Below, one piece after another: positions 51,534 to 61,945 of a stretch of DNA of 64,000 nt (position 1 is the stretch's first letter; every line of letters starts with the position of its first letter). The position numbers and the translations under genes are program-made. The notes under the pieces are model-generated. The model searched no databases and was not told the DNA's origin. It worked only from the letters and a program-made list of their open reading frames with translations. Where the stretch lies: contig NC_092859.1 in NCBI RefSeq assembly GCF_032062135.1, positions 153,741,665 through 153,805,664 of the forward strand, given 5' to 3'. The stretch comes from Pyxicephalus adspersus (lineage: Eukaryota > Chordata > Amphibia > Anura > Pyxicephalidae).

Positions 51534-52619
51534 GTACCTACCTCCCCTAGATTTTAATTCTGCAGCCTTTGCCAGGCTTTCAGAGGTCATGGCCTTTGTT
51601 CACTACCATGCACCATGGTTTTATTCTCCAATACTTATAAAGCAGCCTGTACAAGTTTGATTTAGAAAACATGGCAGGGGACGCAGAAATGCAACATTAC
51701 CTGGAGTGTTGAATGCTGAAAAGCATAGCATGGGCTGCAGTTGATAGAAGGTAGGTGAAACTTGAAAACTTTGTCTAGTTAGGAGGAAGTTTTTTGAACC
51801 TTAGTTAGGCATTTAGGGCCATGTTATCTTTATGGGAGATTTTCCCTCACTTCCTGTCCAGGTGACCGATGTTGGATAGGTGACATGTAAGTGTCATGTT
51901 TCCTGCATTTAAAGCATGACATTTATTCTATGTCTTCTCCGCTCTATCCAAAATGAATTGGCTTTGGATGGAGTATTTTGTGAATTTTGCTCTGCAGACT
52001 AATATTTACAAGCTGAAGCCTCTGTGCACTATATCTATCTCATGGCGACCAATCAGATTTTATCTATCACTTACCTAACTCCAGGACACTGAAATCTTCA
52101 TAAAGGGTATCACTCTGCACGTTATAATTGGTCCTCAGCTCTTCTTAAATAAACCTTATAAATAAGAAACAATGCATTAGTATGGTGATGGCCAAAATAT
52201 CAATTATTACAAACATGGTGGTTGTAAAAATAAAATGTAATGCAAAAAAAATGTCAATCTGAAGAATGCTGATTGCAGTAGAGGCGAAAGAAGCATGCAA
52301 GCTCCCAGCTCTCGTATTTTGGGGATATATTCCTGGGGTGTTCGTGGGCCGTGATGCAGTTGGGTTTTTTTAAGGATTTGCCGGGATAGGTGATCAGAAT
52401 GATGAACCATCACATGGATGAAAATGATGAAATATTACAAGGATTCCTGTGGAAGGTTGAAATAAAGTGAAGTGAAATGGTGATGTAGCCAACAGTGGGC
52501 CACTGTGTAGAACTGACTTGTTACCCCTAAAACTGACTTGGAGGCACCTGTTGGCTGAGGACAGTCTAGAACCCTCATACAAAAGCTCACATTGCACATC
52601 CCTATGTCACCCCCTGGTA

Positions 52620-53560
52620 AGGTGAAGCTGACTGTAGAATAAAGTGGCCTAATGGGCAAAGTGGGCCTAGCCTGACCAGCCTTACTGAAATATAGAATGG
52701 TGGACCTGATCCTGACTTACTGGTGTGAAGGGTGAGGTTAGGAAAAGCGAGCCTGGGATCATGTTTACAGCAAGGGGAGACCTGAGCCTCACTTGGTGAA
52801 AGGAAGGGTAAAGTAAGTCTAGGCCTAACTTACTGGAATGAGGGTGAGCTGAGGTGAAGTGAGCCTGGGCCTGACGTACTGGTGAGGTCAGGGGAAGACA
52901 TAGGGAGGTGCAAAAAAAAAGCTGCTGCACTGTACCCTTCTTACCCACAAGCGGCCCACACAGGACCCATTGTCAGTTCTGCACAGGGGCCCACCTTTGC
53001 GTATGTCCGCCACTGCGTGAGGTTTAAGTAAAGTAAGCCTGGACCTGACTTACTGCAATGTAGGTGAGGTCAGGGCCAGACATAAGGAGGTGCAAAGTGT
53101 GCTGCTGTATGAGGGCCCTGTTCCATTCTTATCCACAAGTGGCCCACATAGGGCATTAGGTAAGTTTTGCACAAAGGCCTCTGTGGGGTATGTCTGCCAC
53201 TGTGAGTAATTTCTGTGGGGTAAAGCAAAGTGGGCCTGGGCCTGGCTTAGGTGAGGGGAGGTGAAGTGAGCCGGGGCCTACTTGCTCAGGTGTAGGGTAA
53301 AGTGAGCCCAGGCCTGGTCCAGCTAGAGGTAAAGCGAATTAAGCCTGGGACCAGTGAAGGATGAGGCTGTAGGAGAAGTGGGCCTGGCCCCGACTTCCTC
53401 AAATATACAGTGAGGTGAGCCTGGGCCTCCTGTGGTAGGAGGTAGGGTAAAGTGAGCCTGGGCCTGACTTGGGTAAGGTGAGCCTGGGCCTGACCTAATA
53501 AAATGCAGGGTGAAGTGAACTGAGACTGGGCCTAAAATGCTGTCATATAGGCCCGAGTTA
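52620..53560. repeat. Degenerate GC-rich tandem repeat (GCCTGGGCCTGACTTAC type)
   Basis: Words such as AAGTGAGCCTGGGCCTGACT, TACTGGTGTGAAGGGTGAGG and GTAGGGTAAAGTGAGCC recur with spacing of roughly 40-60 bp over 900 bp. Units differ in length, so no clean period can be given. Interspersed TCAGTTCTGCACAGGGGCCC relates to a dispersed element seen near 15305 and 27664. Frames on the minus strand here are by-products. Confidence 0.6.
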
Positions 53561-53764
53561 ATTTCAACCAACCAGTCATGGAAGCACAAAGTTCCCGGTC
53601 TCACAATTTCTCCTGCATTCGACTAAATATTTACAGCGCCTGCTAGTTCATCTCATTTTCCCTCACTTCCTACTTAAGCACATAAGTCGTAGGTTCAATT
53701 TGTTTCACACTTCTTCACTTTTAGGAGGACAGAACTCCAGGCAAATGTAAAAAAATTGAAGGCC

Positions 53765-54075
53765 CTATTTATTAATATTAAACTGTATTTATATAGCACC
53801 AACATAATAAGAAGCGCTGTTCATTAAATAGGGTTGCAAATGACAGATGGTTACAGACAGTGACACAGGAGGAGAGGACCCTGCCCCAAAGAGCTTTCAA
53901 TCTAAGAGGTGGGAAAGTATCACACAATAGGAGGGGGATATGGAATGGTGGGTGAGTAGTGACGGTTTAAGAGACAGAAAAAGACGGGTAGGTAAGCGTC
54001 GGGTTTTGAGTTCTCTTTTAAATGAGCAGAAAGTAGGAGCAAGCCGAATAGGACTAGGAAGACTCAGAGAGTCGG
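53765..54075 (-). mobile_element. L2/CR1-like LINE 3' end
   Basis: The tail in reverse is ATATAGCACCAACATAATAA, followed by TTGCAAATGACAGATGG and CCTGCCCCAAAGAGC. The body encodes LPSPIRLAPTFCSFKRELKT on the minus strand, which is the terminal LINE motif. Confidence 0.65.
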
Positions 54076-54079
54076 CTCT

Positions 54080-56030
54080 TCTTGTGCATGGCATTCATGA
54101 ATGAGCTTAAACATTCTTTTGACTTTTTTTTATAAAATGGGCAATCAAACATTCCCTCCTGGGACTCTTCCAGGCCCGTGTGTTTCAATGGCAGTAATTG
54201 ATTCCCACCAGGGAATGTCAGATTCCCTGTTTTATAAATAGAGCCCTTTGTGTTATGCATTATAATGTGTTTCATTAAGGCAAGTATTGCTGATGCACAA
54301 GAAAGGACAAAAAGAATATATTGGTAAGAAATCCTGCCTGCTATATTCTAATATAATGATATGCTAATCAAATGGGGTCATTTGTAAAATGCATCTGAAA
54401 ATATATACAGTGCATGCTAAAATGCATGTATGTGCATGTAGTCTAAACAAGCCCACCAGTTGAGAAAAACATGATTTCAATACTCAATTTGCTTGCAATA
54501 AAAAAAAGTTGGCTAAGGTATTTTGAATTGTATGATCAGAGAGGTGGCAGATATAAAGTGGCCTGCAGAGGGAGACATAATATTCAAACCTATTGGTGCA
54601 ATTATAAAACAGGTGATCAATCACATCACCAGAAAATTATTTTAACTGAAGATTGCTCCCTTTATTTATGCAGTCCATGACCCTTAAGCATTCTTTTGAC
54701 ATTGAAAACAAAAATATAAACAAATGTGTTTGAACAAAACCCCTTTACATCACTAGTCACCCTGTGGCTACAATTCATGCTCCCTTAAGAATGTCTTGTA
54801 GCCACCCCATTGTCCTATAAAGAGCTGAGACTACAAGTGTGACTACCCCCATTCATGATACCCAATGCACAGACACATGGGGCATTTAGTTTTACTATAG
54901 GCAGGGAGCTGACATTGCAACTACTCTGCTGCCCTCTAGTGTTCAGTCATAAATATTAAAAACAACCAGCAGATTGACTGCATAATACAAACTTTTTCAA
55001 AGTAAAAGTACATTTTAAAAAAATCTATTACTCAGATATGAATATGTACTTGTTGCTCTTTATCAATTCTTATTATGACGCCTGAAACTTTAATCTATGG
55101 CATATGAATAATCAAGTTTCTGTTTACTAACTTTATATCTCTTCAGCTTGGAATTTGGGACCAAATAGGATCCTTTATGCAGGAACTGTACTAGGATCCC
55201 ACTGAACTCTTGTACTGGCTTCAATTTCTAGCTCTCATTATAATCAGTTTATAGATACATGCATGTGACGCGTTTGGTCTGGTGCTGAATTCTTTCTGGT
55301 ATATACTGAGTAATCAATAGAAAATGCTGGAAATGACTGCCAAGTTCATAATAAGGTAGAAATATTGTGTAAGATTGGATTTCCTGCAGAGAAATCACCG
55401 AATGAGGTTCTTTGGTTTGGGAATTGAGGACAATTGGGGGGCGTCCATTGCCTGCACACTGTAGAGCTGACCATTCGGTGCACTATGGCTGGCCATGCAC
55501 TGGGCGATACGTGCATGATCAGGTAAGGGAAAGGGATCAATACCTCCCCAATATTGATCCTGGTTACCTCTGGGCCGGTTCTGATCGATGCCCCTCTATT
55601 CCCTTTTCTGACCACCAATGGCCAGAAGAGCTCCTCCAATATTATTGGTAGTCAGAACGGGGGTTGAGCAGCAATGATCAGGCAAACATTGGGAATTCCA
55701 ATCAATGTTCAATCAAATATTAATCAGGAATGTCCGATTTTCTAATAAATTTTGATGTTCATATCAAATCTAACGCCCAACTAGAAATGTCGACCAGTGG
55801 CCGGCATCAAACCATCGTGAAAATGTAGCTCCTTGGAGCTGACGTTACTCCTCAATGACTTCATATAGAATGTGTAGGGAAAGCAGAGCACTTTTTTCCC
55901 AGTAGTACACACTGCAATACGGAATGCAATGCAAGTTGCATGCACAGGGACCAGTCACCAGGTGACTTATCTGCATACATCCGTCAGTGCCGTTGTAGGG
56001 GTCTATGGTTCGGTAACATGAGTTCAGTTA
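54080..56030. other. AT-rich stretch within the putative add2 3' UTR, no gene
   Basis: No protein or RNA gene was recognised. Around 55480-55800, words such as GGCTGGCCATGCACTGGGCG and GAATTCCAATCAATG look like a decayed DNA element. The rest appears unique. Confidence 0.4.
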
Positions 56031-56039
56031 TGTTAAGGT

Positions 56040-56485
56040 GAGTACCCGAGTGCACAGGGGTAGCAGAAGAGAACCAGTGAGTGCACAGGAGATAACAAGA
56101 GAGTGAGGGGGAACCAGTGAGTGCACAGGGGGTGAAATGAGAGAGGGAAAACGTTGAGTGCACAGGGGGTAACAGGAGAGAGGGGAACCACTGAGTGCAC
56201 AGGGGGTAATAGAAGAGAGGGGAACCAGTGAGCATACAGGGGGTAACAGGAGAGAGGGAAATCAGTGAGTGCACAGGGGGTAGCAGAAGGGAAGGGAACC
56301 AGTTAGTGCACAGGGGGTATTAAGAGAGAAGGGAACAAGTGAGCACTCAGGGGTAGCAAAAAGGAAGATAACCAGCAAAAGCACAGGTTGGTGACAGAAG
56401 GGGGAAAGCTTTGAGTGCAAAGGGGGTAACGAGAGAGGGGAACCAGTATGTGCCCAGGGAGTGAAAGGAGAGGGGGAATCTAAGT
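56040..56485. repeat. 37-bp minisatellite, about 11 units
   Basis: The unit is AGTGCACAGGGGGTAACAGG followed by AGAGAGGGGAACCAGTG, repeated with small changes. G-rich plus strand; the cysteine/proline-rich frames on the minus strand are by-products. It lies inside the putative 3' UTR of add2. Confidence 0.85.
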
Positions 56486-57314
56486 GTGCATAATGTGTCG
56501 GTATCTGAAGAAGCTTCATCGGGCAATTACTGGAGTGGCATTTGGTGGCTCAGACATTTCAAGTGGTGACTTTAATTTAGCCAATAGGCTCACATTGAGT
56601 GATATTGCATCTTGATGAATGGCCCAATGGCTCCAACAAACGCCAGTATGAGGTTGATCTCATTGTGCAGATCTCACATGTAGGTGATTCCCAAACATGC
56701 CCAATGTTACCTTCTACAGTCCATGAGACGAGTGATGGAACCTCCACTGCCCAACTATGACCCCTTGCATGTTCTATATTGGTGACAAAGCAGACCAAGC
56801 AGGGGTGGACTTCTTTCAGCAGACCATTCTCCCCCAGGTATTTTTTTTTCCTGCATCATTTTCACATTCTTCAGAGTTTTGGTTGTATTTTGTCTATAAA
56901 TACAAATACAATTTAACATTGACATGTGCACTGCATCTTCAATCTCGGGGGGGTTTATAGTAATCCCTGATCTAGATTTGCCTTACACCAGAGAACCCGA
57001 TACAAATTACTCCCCGTCTTTCACTTCCAGCGGCTGAGCTGCGAGTCCTAGCGCCTACAACGCCATACGCGCAACCTTTGTGTGAATGAGTCTCACTCGC
57101 ATTATATTGTGTCTTGTACTCCACCAGGGAAGTGTGATGTCTGACAATCGTAACATTGGTGTGTTCTTTATTGTATCATTTATGTATATAAAGTTCCACA
57201 GATAACATTAGCAGATCTTGTGATGTCTGAAGACCATGTATATATAACTTCTACTGCACGGGCTTCTCTCGCTTTGTTCATCCACTGGAGCCTCTCTTTA
57301 CTGCTGTACCTGCA

Positions 57315-57361
57315 AATAAACTGAATTCACAATACCATGGCGTGTCTTTTGTGTATTTTTT
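57315..57361 (+). terminator. add2: Distal poly(A) signal of add2 (AATAAA with GT-rich downstream element)
   Basis: AATAAA is at 57315-57320. A CA-rich likely cleavage region (TTCACAATACCA) follows at about +10 to +20, then TGGCGTGTCTTTTGTGTATT starting at 57339, a strong GT/T-rich element. The 400 bases upstream are unique and lack repeats, unlike most of the surroundings. Together these make a canonical strong site on the plus strand; add2 is the only upstream plus-strand gene. Confidence 0.7.
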
Positions 57362-58616
57362 AAAACGATAAAACAATAAAATGATCAGCGGCCATCATCT
57401 TGGTTCCAGATACCACACAACACCCTCAAAGGTCGGGGTCTTGATGGGTCAGAGCTGTTTTGGGGGCACGGGTGACTGATCGGTACGTACATACCTAAAG
57501 CTAAATGTTAAAATTAAAAAATCGCCCTTAAATTAAAAAAATCTGTTTGATTCCTAATTTTTACCTGCCTGTCTTCATGTCATCCGCTTTTCTTCAAGAT
57601 GTTGGATCTGTAGCCATCTTGATTGTCCAGGCTGGGATGACGTCATTTCTGTGCATGCATGCGGGAGTTCATTGTTTTGCAACAGCCCCAATGGATGCCG
57701 GGATACTCGGCACATCCCCAGCATTCTGCACTTAGTGTATTTTTAAAACAAGCTAAAGGGCAAAAGTTTAAATTTCACCACCCCCCTTTTAACCAATCTT
57801 GTTTTTTTTTCTATTTTTTTAACATGTTTCTTTAACGGTACATCCCTTGCCAATGGTATTTACAGGAAACACTGCTTCAGGCACATGGTCCCATTATGAT
57901 GAGCTCCTGCATCCTAAAAAGACAAGTGACCACTCCATGTAGGCAGCCACAGCAATCTCTTCCCATTGCCATTCCTATTGCTTTCTAGTATTCGACACCC
58001 AGACAATGTAAATTGCATTGGCCATCACAGCAAACCAACACAGTGTCACCTGCAAGAAGGGCAACAGATATTCTGAGGGTGCCCAATTATAGAGAAAGCT
58101 GCTGAGACTGTCTCCTTATTGATAAATCTGACTACATTGGCTGAAAAGTTACAAAAGCAGAAAATGTACAAACTCATCTGTACTAGAGCCCCCACTACAC
58201 TCCAACCATTATATTGGTTGTGCTGATGAGTTACAGTGCCCAGTGCTTTCTTCTGCCCTTTTGGAAACTCCATGGGCAGCTCCCAGAGCTTGAGATTTGG
58301 GCCTGTACACTTACTAGGGGGTCTCACTCCTACAGTTGGATTTTGATGCATTTTATGCCATGCAGAATGCAGCCAGATGACCGGTAAAAAAATGGATGTA
58401 AATATCTGAAAGATGGATAGAAATGGTGGTTGATATCACAAAGTTTGCCAGACATAGGACTCTAAGCCCCTCCAAGTATGATTTCTGGGGTGTATTAGCT
58501 ATTTGGATAAATAACACTAGATATGCGGTAGAACAACAGACATTGTAATATTGCAATATATATATATTACATACAGGGGCAGATATCGGTATATCATGGT
58601 GCAGCTGCATGAGGGC
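57362..58616. other. Intergenic, no gene recognised
   Basis: The stretch 57480-57790 carries words like TTACCTGCCTGTCTTCATGT and GATGCCGGGATACTCGGC, reminiscent of the TTAA-flanked MITE family but diverged. The remainder is unique. No coding exon with proper borders was found. Confidence 0.45.
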
Positions 58617-59312
58617 CCCTAGACCAAGGGTGTCAAGCTCAAATACACAGAGGGCCAAAATAAAAAACTTAGACAAAGTCGTGGGCCAACCTTAAAATTT
58701 ATTAAAAAAACTGAGGAAATTTTTCCTTCTCATTAGATATAAAACCTTTTCATATGGAAACAAAGAGGTTTTGCTTCACATTCAATCTGGAACAAGCTTA
58801 TAATATAGAAAGGCATTTTTTTAAATTTTATTTAAGAAAAAATCTTATGCCTCTTTCTCTATTTGTAGCCTTCTGGGTTAAATTTCAATGGTAACCTTTT
58901 TGCACAGGCTAACAATAATAATAACAATATTCTTCTATGAAAATCCAACCATTGAAGTCCATGCCTTGGAGTAGCAAGGAAAAGTACAGCTGAAGGGGAG
59001 TGCTGGAAATGCCAGAGCTAAATGATATGAGTGGCCTGCCGCTGAAACTCCCTCTTTATTGAAATAGCGCCACTACTAAAATTCCAGGCATTATTCTTGT
59101 CTATAAAACAGACCAATGCAGGGTCACGCATAGGCAGAGAGCCCGCTGGTCTATAGACGCGAGTGATGCCAGGAAGTGTAGTAGCCGCGCTATTTTAATG
59201 CAGCAGCGGGCCAGCTGAAGTTCATATTTAGGATTCCTTTGGGGGCCAAAAAAAAGGACCTTGGGGGCCAGATTTGTCCCCCGGGCCAGAGTTTGACACC
59301 CCTGCCCTAGAC
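58617..59312. mobile_element. hAT-like MITE (680 bp) with perfect 8-bp target duplication
   Basis: The element is 58625-59304, flanked by CCCTAGAC on both sides (58617-58624 and 59305-59312). The left end CAAGGGTGTCAAGCTC and right end GAGTTTGACACCCCTG are inverted with two changes. It belongs to the same family as 43828 but is longer inside. It has no transposase. Confidence 0.88.
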
Positions 59313-59369
59313 AGTTTCCAGCCATCAGAGGCCCTTGCAGGAACTCATATGGTCCTTGTGACCCAGGTG

Positions 59370-59460
59370 AGGGGAGGCTTCGTCTGTCATTTGCAATCCC
59401 TATTTATTGTACAGCACTCTGTATAATGTTGGCGCTTTATAAATCCCGTTTAATAATATT
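59370..59460 (+). mobile_element. LINE/SINE 3' tail fragment
   Basis: CGTCTGTCATTTGCAATCCC is followed by TATTTATTGTACAGCACTCT and GGCGCTTTATAAATCCCG, the common tail. The adjacent assembly gap hides what follows. Confidence 0.6.
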
Positions 59461-59481
59461 AGAAGAGATTGGGGTGATGGG

Positions 59482-59587
59482 NNNNNNNNNNNNNNNNNNN
59501 NNNNNNNNNNNNNNNNNNNNNNNNNNNNNNNNNNNNNNNNNNNNNNNNNNNNNNNNNNNNNNNNNNNNNNNNNNNNNNNNNNNNNNN
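59482..59587. other. Assembly gap (106 N)
   Basis: A run of N. Frames crossing it are meaningless. Confidence 1.
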
Positions 59588-59645
59588 AGGAAGTTTGTTG
59601 GGGGACCCACAATTTTGCACACTGACGACACAGTTGTCAACAAAT

Positions 59646-59648
<3 letters not shown>

Positions 59649-59716
<68 letters not shown>
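59649..59716. repeat. TA dinucleotide microsatellite
   Basis: A (TA)n run of about 68 bp with one C interruption. It lies 60 bp from the assembly gap and probably contributed to it. Confidence 0.95.
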
Positions 59717-59721
<5 letters not shown>

Positions 59722-60039
59722 ATTGGAATATGTTGCAGATTATGTTGGAATCTGTTGTTCTACTGCACACATAAATAAATAATTTAAACAAAAAACTATA
59801 TATAATTGCACTTTATGGCCAATTGCCTTCATCTAATGCTGTGAATTCTGGTTCAAGATGCCTGCTATATCCCACACTGTCCACTAGAGGCCACCCCTCG
59901 CCCAGAAAAACTAAACCTCTTTTATTTTTAATATTTCTAACATTCCAATGAAGTCTTTTCTGTATTCAGAATCTGAAAAGTCAAAATGTTGTTTAATATC
60001 GCTTTGAATTTTTGGACCACTATGGGGAAGGGCAATATC

Positions 60040-60156
60040 TGAGCACGCCGGAACATTTATAGCTCGGATGTGTTGCTAGCCGGAAGTCTTATAAGTGTGC
60101 ACGGCATCTAGAGCATCTAGAAACGTCTGGGTTGAGCATTTCCGTTTGCGGAAAAG
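60040..60156 (+). promoter_or_regulatory. snrnp27: Promoter and 5' UTR of the snrnp27-like gene
   Basis: It contains CCGGAAGT at 60080-60087, a consensus ETS/GABP site typical of housekeeping and splicing-factor promoters. A TTATAAG word follows at about 60088. The GC and CpG content rises from here through the first exon. The start of transcription is probably between 60090 and 60130; this is inferred from motif spacing. Confidence 0.55.
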
Positions 60157-60196
60157 ATGGGTCGGAGCCGGAGCAGATCCCCGGACAGGCGGAGAG
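60157..60196 (+). CDS. snrnp27: First coding exon of an SR-rich splicing factor, probably SNRNP27
   Basis: The ATG at 60157 opens MGRSRSRSPDRRR and one extra base before a donor GAGAG|GTAATG at 60197 (phase 1). MGRSRSRSP followed by R/E-rich sequence is how the U4/U6.U5 tri-snRNP 27 kDa protein begins. It is an RS-domain nuclear protein that joins the spliceosome B complex. Human SNRNP27 maps to 2p13 like ADD2, which supports the name. Only 13 codons are visible; exon 2 is not recognised before 64000, so the gene continues beyond the window. Another RS protein with the same start remains possible. Confidence 0.6.
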
Positions 60197-60490
60197 GTAA
60201 TGAAATTGGGATAAATCTGCGGGGGCTGACAGGGGACTCCTCCTGCAAATGTCGGGGGTTCAGGGAGCAGCTGCTCAGCATTGTCCCTGCTTGTTTACAT
60301 CATCCATTTCCTTCACATTGAACATTGTTATGGTTGTGGCCGGGCTTCTGTCAGATTCCCCTACCTGAAGGATCAGTGTTTCTAGGTAGGTCAGCTGGTA
60401 GTTGAGGGGGTTTTTAAAGGGACAACAGTTGAATTTTCACCCCTTAAGCCAACCCCCTTACTTTACCCTCCTGAGCGGTTCATTTCTGTA

Positions 60491-60741
60491 TGGATTTACA
60501 TGTCTAAAAGTGGTACATGTCTTTCATGAAAATGTATTTTACAGTATAATACTTTAGTATGAGTATAATAGAGTTTGAAACACAAAATCATATAAAAATA
60601 ATACATTTAAAAAAAACTGAATATGTTTATTATTAAACTTTGAAATGATTTTGTGTTTCAAACTTTATTATACTCATACTATTATAATGTAAAATACATT
60701 TTCATGAAAGACAATGTACCCCTTTTAGACATATAAATCCA
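60491..60741. repeat. Near-perfect inverted repeat, arms about 100 bp, loop 53 bp
   Basis: The left arm 60491-60591 includes TCATGAAAATGTATTTTACA and GTTTGAAACACAAAATCAT. The right arm 60645-60741 is its reverse complement with a handful of differences. Flanking CCCTCCTGAGCGGTTC (about 60467) and GAGTGTGACTCGGGGTT (about 60929) resemble the piggyBac-like MITE ends, so the palindrome is probably the core of a larger element of about 500 bp. Confidence 0.85.
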
Positions 60742-61084
60742 GTGTATTGCATTCAATACAGTTATTTTGTATTGACTGCAATACAAAATAATTTGGGATT
60801 CCTGCCACGCCCCTAGCGATGGCCACACGCACCTCCGGAGAACATTAGCGCACACGCCGCGGACAGATCGAGGAAGCGGCCTGGAGGAAACGGATGGGAC
60901 CGGGTATTTTTACTTTTTTAACTACCCTGAGTGTGACTCGGGGTTACAGCTTTCACCTTGTTTTTTTTAGCAAGATCGGGTGGTATGGCTAGCCCGGCAG
61001 TATATATTATTTAGGGGGGAAGATGACCATTTCCAGGTGTGTAGCATGTTTGTACCGGGTGGAAAGTCCCAATATGATGACCTC

Positions 61085-61275
61085 CTGCACCATGAGAAGT
61101 CCCTATAGGATTTATATAGCGCCAGCATATTATGCAGCGCTGTACATTAAATAGGGGTTGTCTGTATCCGTCTGACATTTGCAGTGACACAGAAGCAGGA
61201 GAAGAGGATCATGCCCCGAAGAGCTTACAATCTAAGAGGGAGGGGAAGTATCACAAAATAGGAGAGGGATATGCC
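61085..61275 (-). mobile_element. L2/CR1-like LINE tail
   Basis: ATATAGCGCCAGCATATTAT, CAGCGCTGTACATTAAATAG and GAAGAGCTTACAATCTAAGA give the tail in reverse, as at 26205 and 53765. Confidence 0.65.
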
Positions 61276-61572
61276 TAGAATGGAATGGTGCCCAGAAGAC
61301 CTCCAGCCATAGCGATCTCCAATTGTCTTCTAGCGTTGTGTTCACAGACAATGGGAATTGCAGCAACCATCACAGCAAACCAATGCGGTGTCCCCTGTAA
61401 GACATATTTATTCAATTCCCACCCATTTTATTATTGCTCCAGTCCGGTGAACCATTTAGGGCAGGCAAGGCAGATTGTTGCGATCCCTAAATATATAAAT
61501 CTGATGCAAAGTTATGAGTGTACATGGCTTCTGTTTGGGATTTGCATTCTCAAGCAAGTCTCCCCTCCTTTT

Positions 61573-61800
61573 AGGCCTGATTGATTAAAGCTCTCCAAGG
61601 TTGTGGAGTATACACTTTTATCAGTGAAGCTGGGTGATCCAGCAAACCTGGAATGGATCTAGTCAAGGATTGAAAACATTTACTAACAAATAGCAATACC
61701 TTTTAAGAAATCCATTCCAGGTTTGCTGGATCACCTAGCTTCACTGTGGAATGTGTATCCTCTCCAGCCTTGAGCCAGAGCTTTATTAAATCAGGCTCAC
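61573..61800. mobile_element. Foldback MITE family B
   Basis: The left arm is GATTAAAGCTCTCCAAGGTT with AAGCTGGGTGATCCAGCAAA. The right arm is GGTTTGCTGGATCACCTAGC with GAGCTTTATTAAATCAGG. This is the best-preserved palindrome of the family. Confidence 0.7.
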
Positions 61801-61945
61801 TATGTGATACTTACCCCAACTCTTAGATTGTAAGGGTCCTCTTCTCCTCTTGTGTCACTGTCTGTATCTGTCTGTCATTTGCAACCCCTATTTAATGTAC
61901 AGCGCTGCATAATATGTTGGCGTTATATAAATACTGTTTATAACC
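61800..61945 (+). mobile_element. L2/CR1-like LINE tail
   Basis: TCTGTCTGTCATTTGCAACC is followed by CAGCGCTGCATAATATGTTG and GGCGTTATATAAATACTG. The junction with the next element (CTGTTTATAACC) is the same as at 24125. Confidence 0.7.

Larger units (their letters stand above)
49787..57338 (+). other. add2: Probable long add2 3' UTR
   Basis: From the stop codon to the poly(A) signal at 57315 no other gene appears on the plus strand. Mammalian ADD2 is known to use a distal poly(A) site in brain, giving a 3' UTR of about 6 kb or more. A 7.5-kb frog version with extra repeats fits. The stretch contains a partial SINE (51392), a Harbinger-like element (50685), minisatellites (52620, 56040) and a LINE fragment (53765). 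The stretch 54080-55980 looks unique and AT-rich. The continuous extent is inference and needs RNA reads. Confidence 0.5.

Noticed and set aside
59400..59782. Frames crossing the N run, with alternating Tyr-Ile
   Set aside because: They are produced by the assembly gap and the TA microsatellite.
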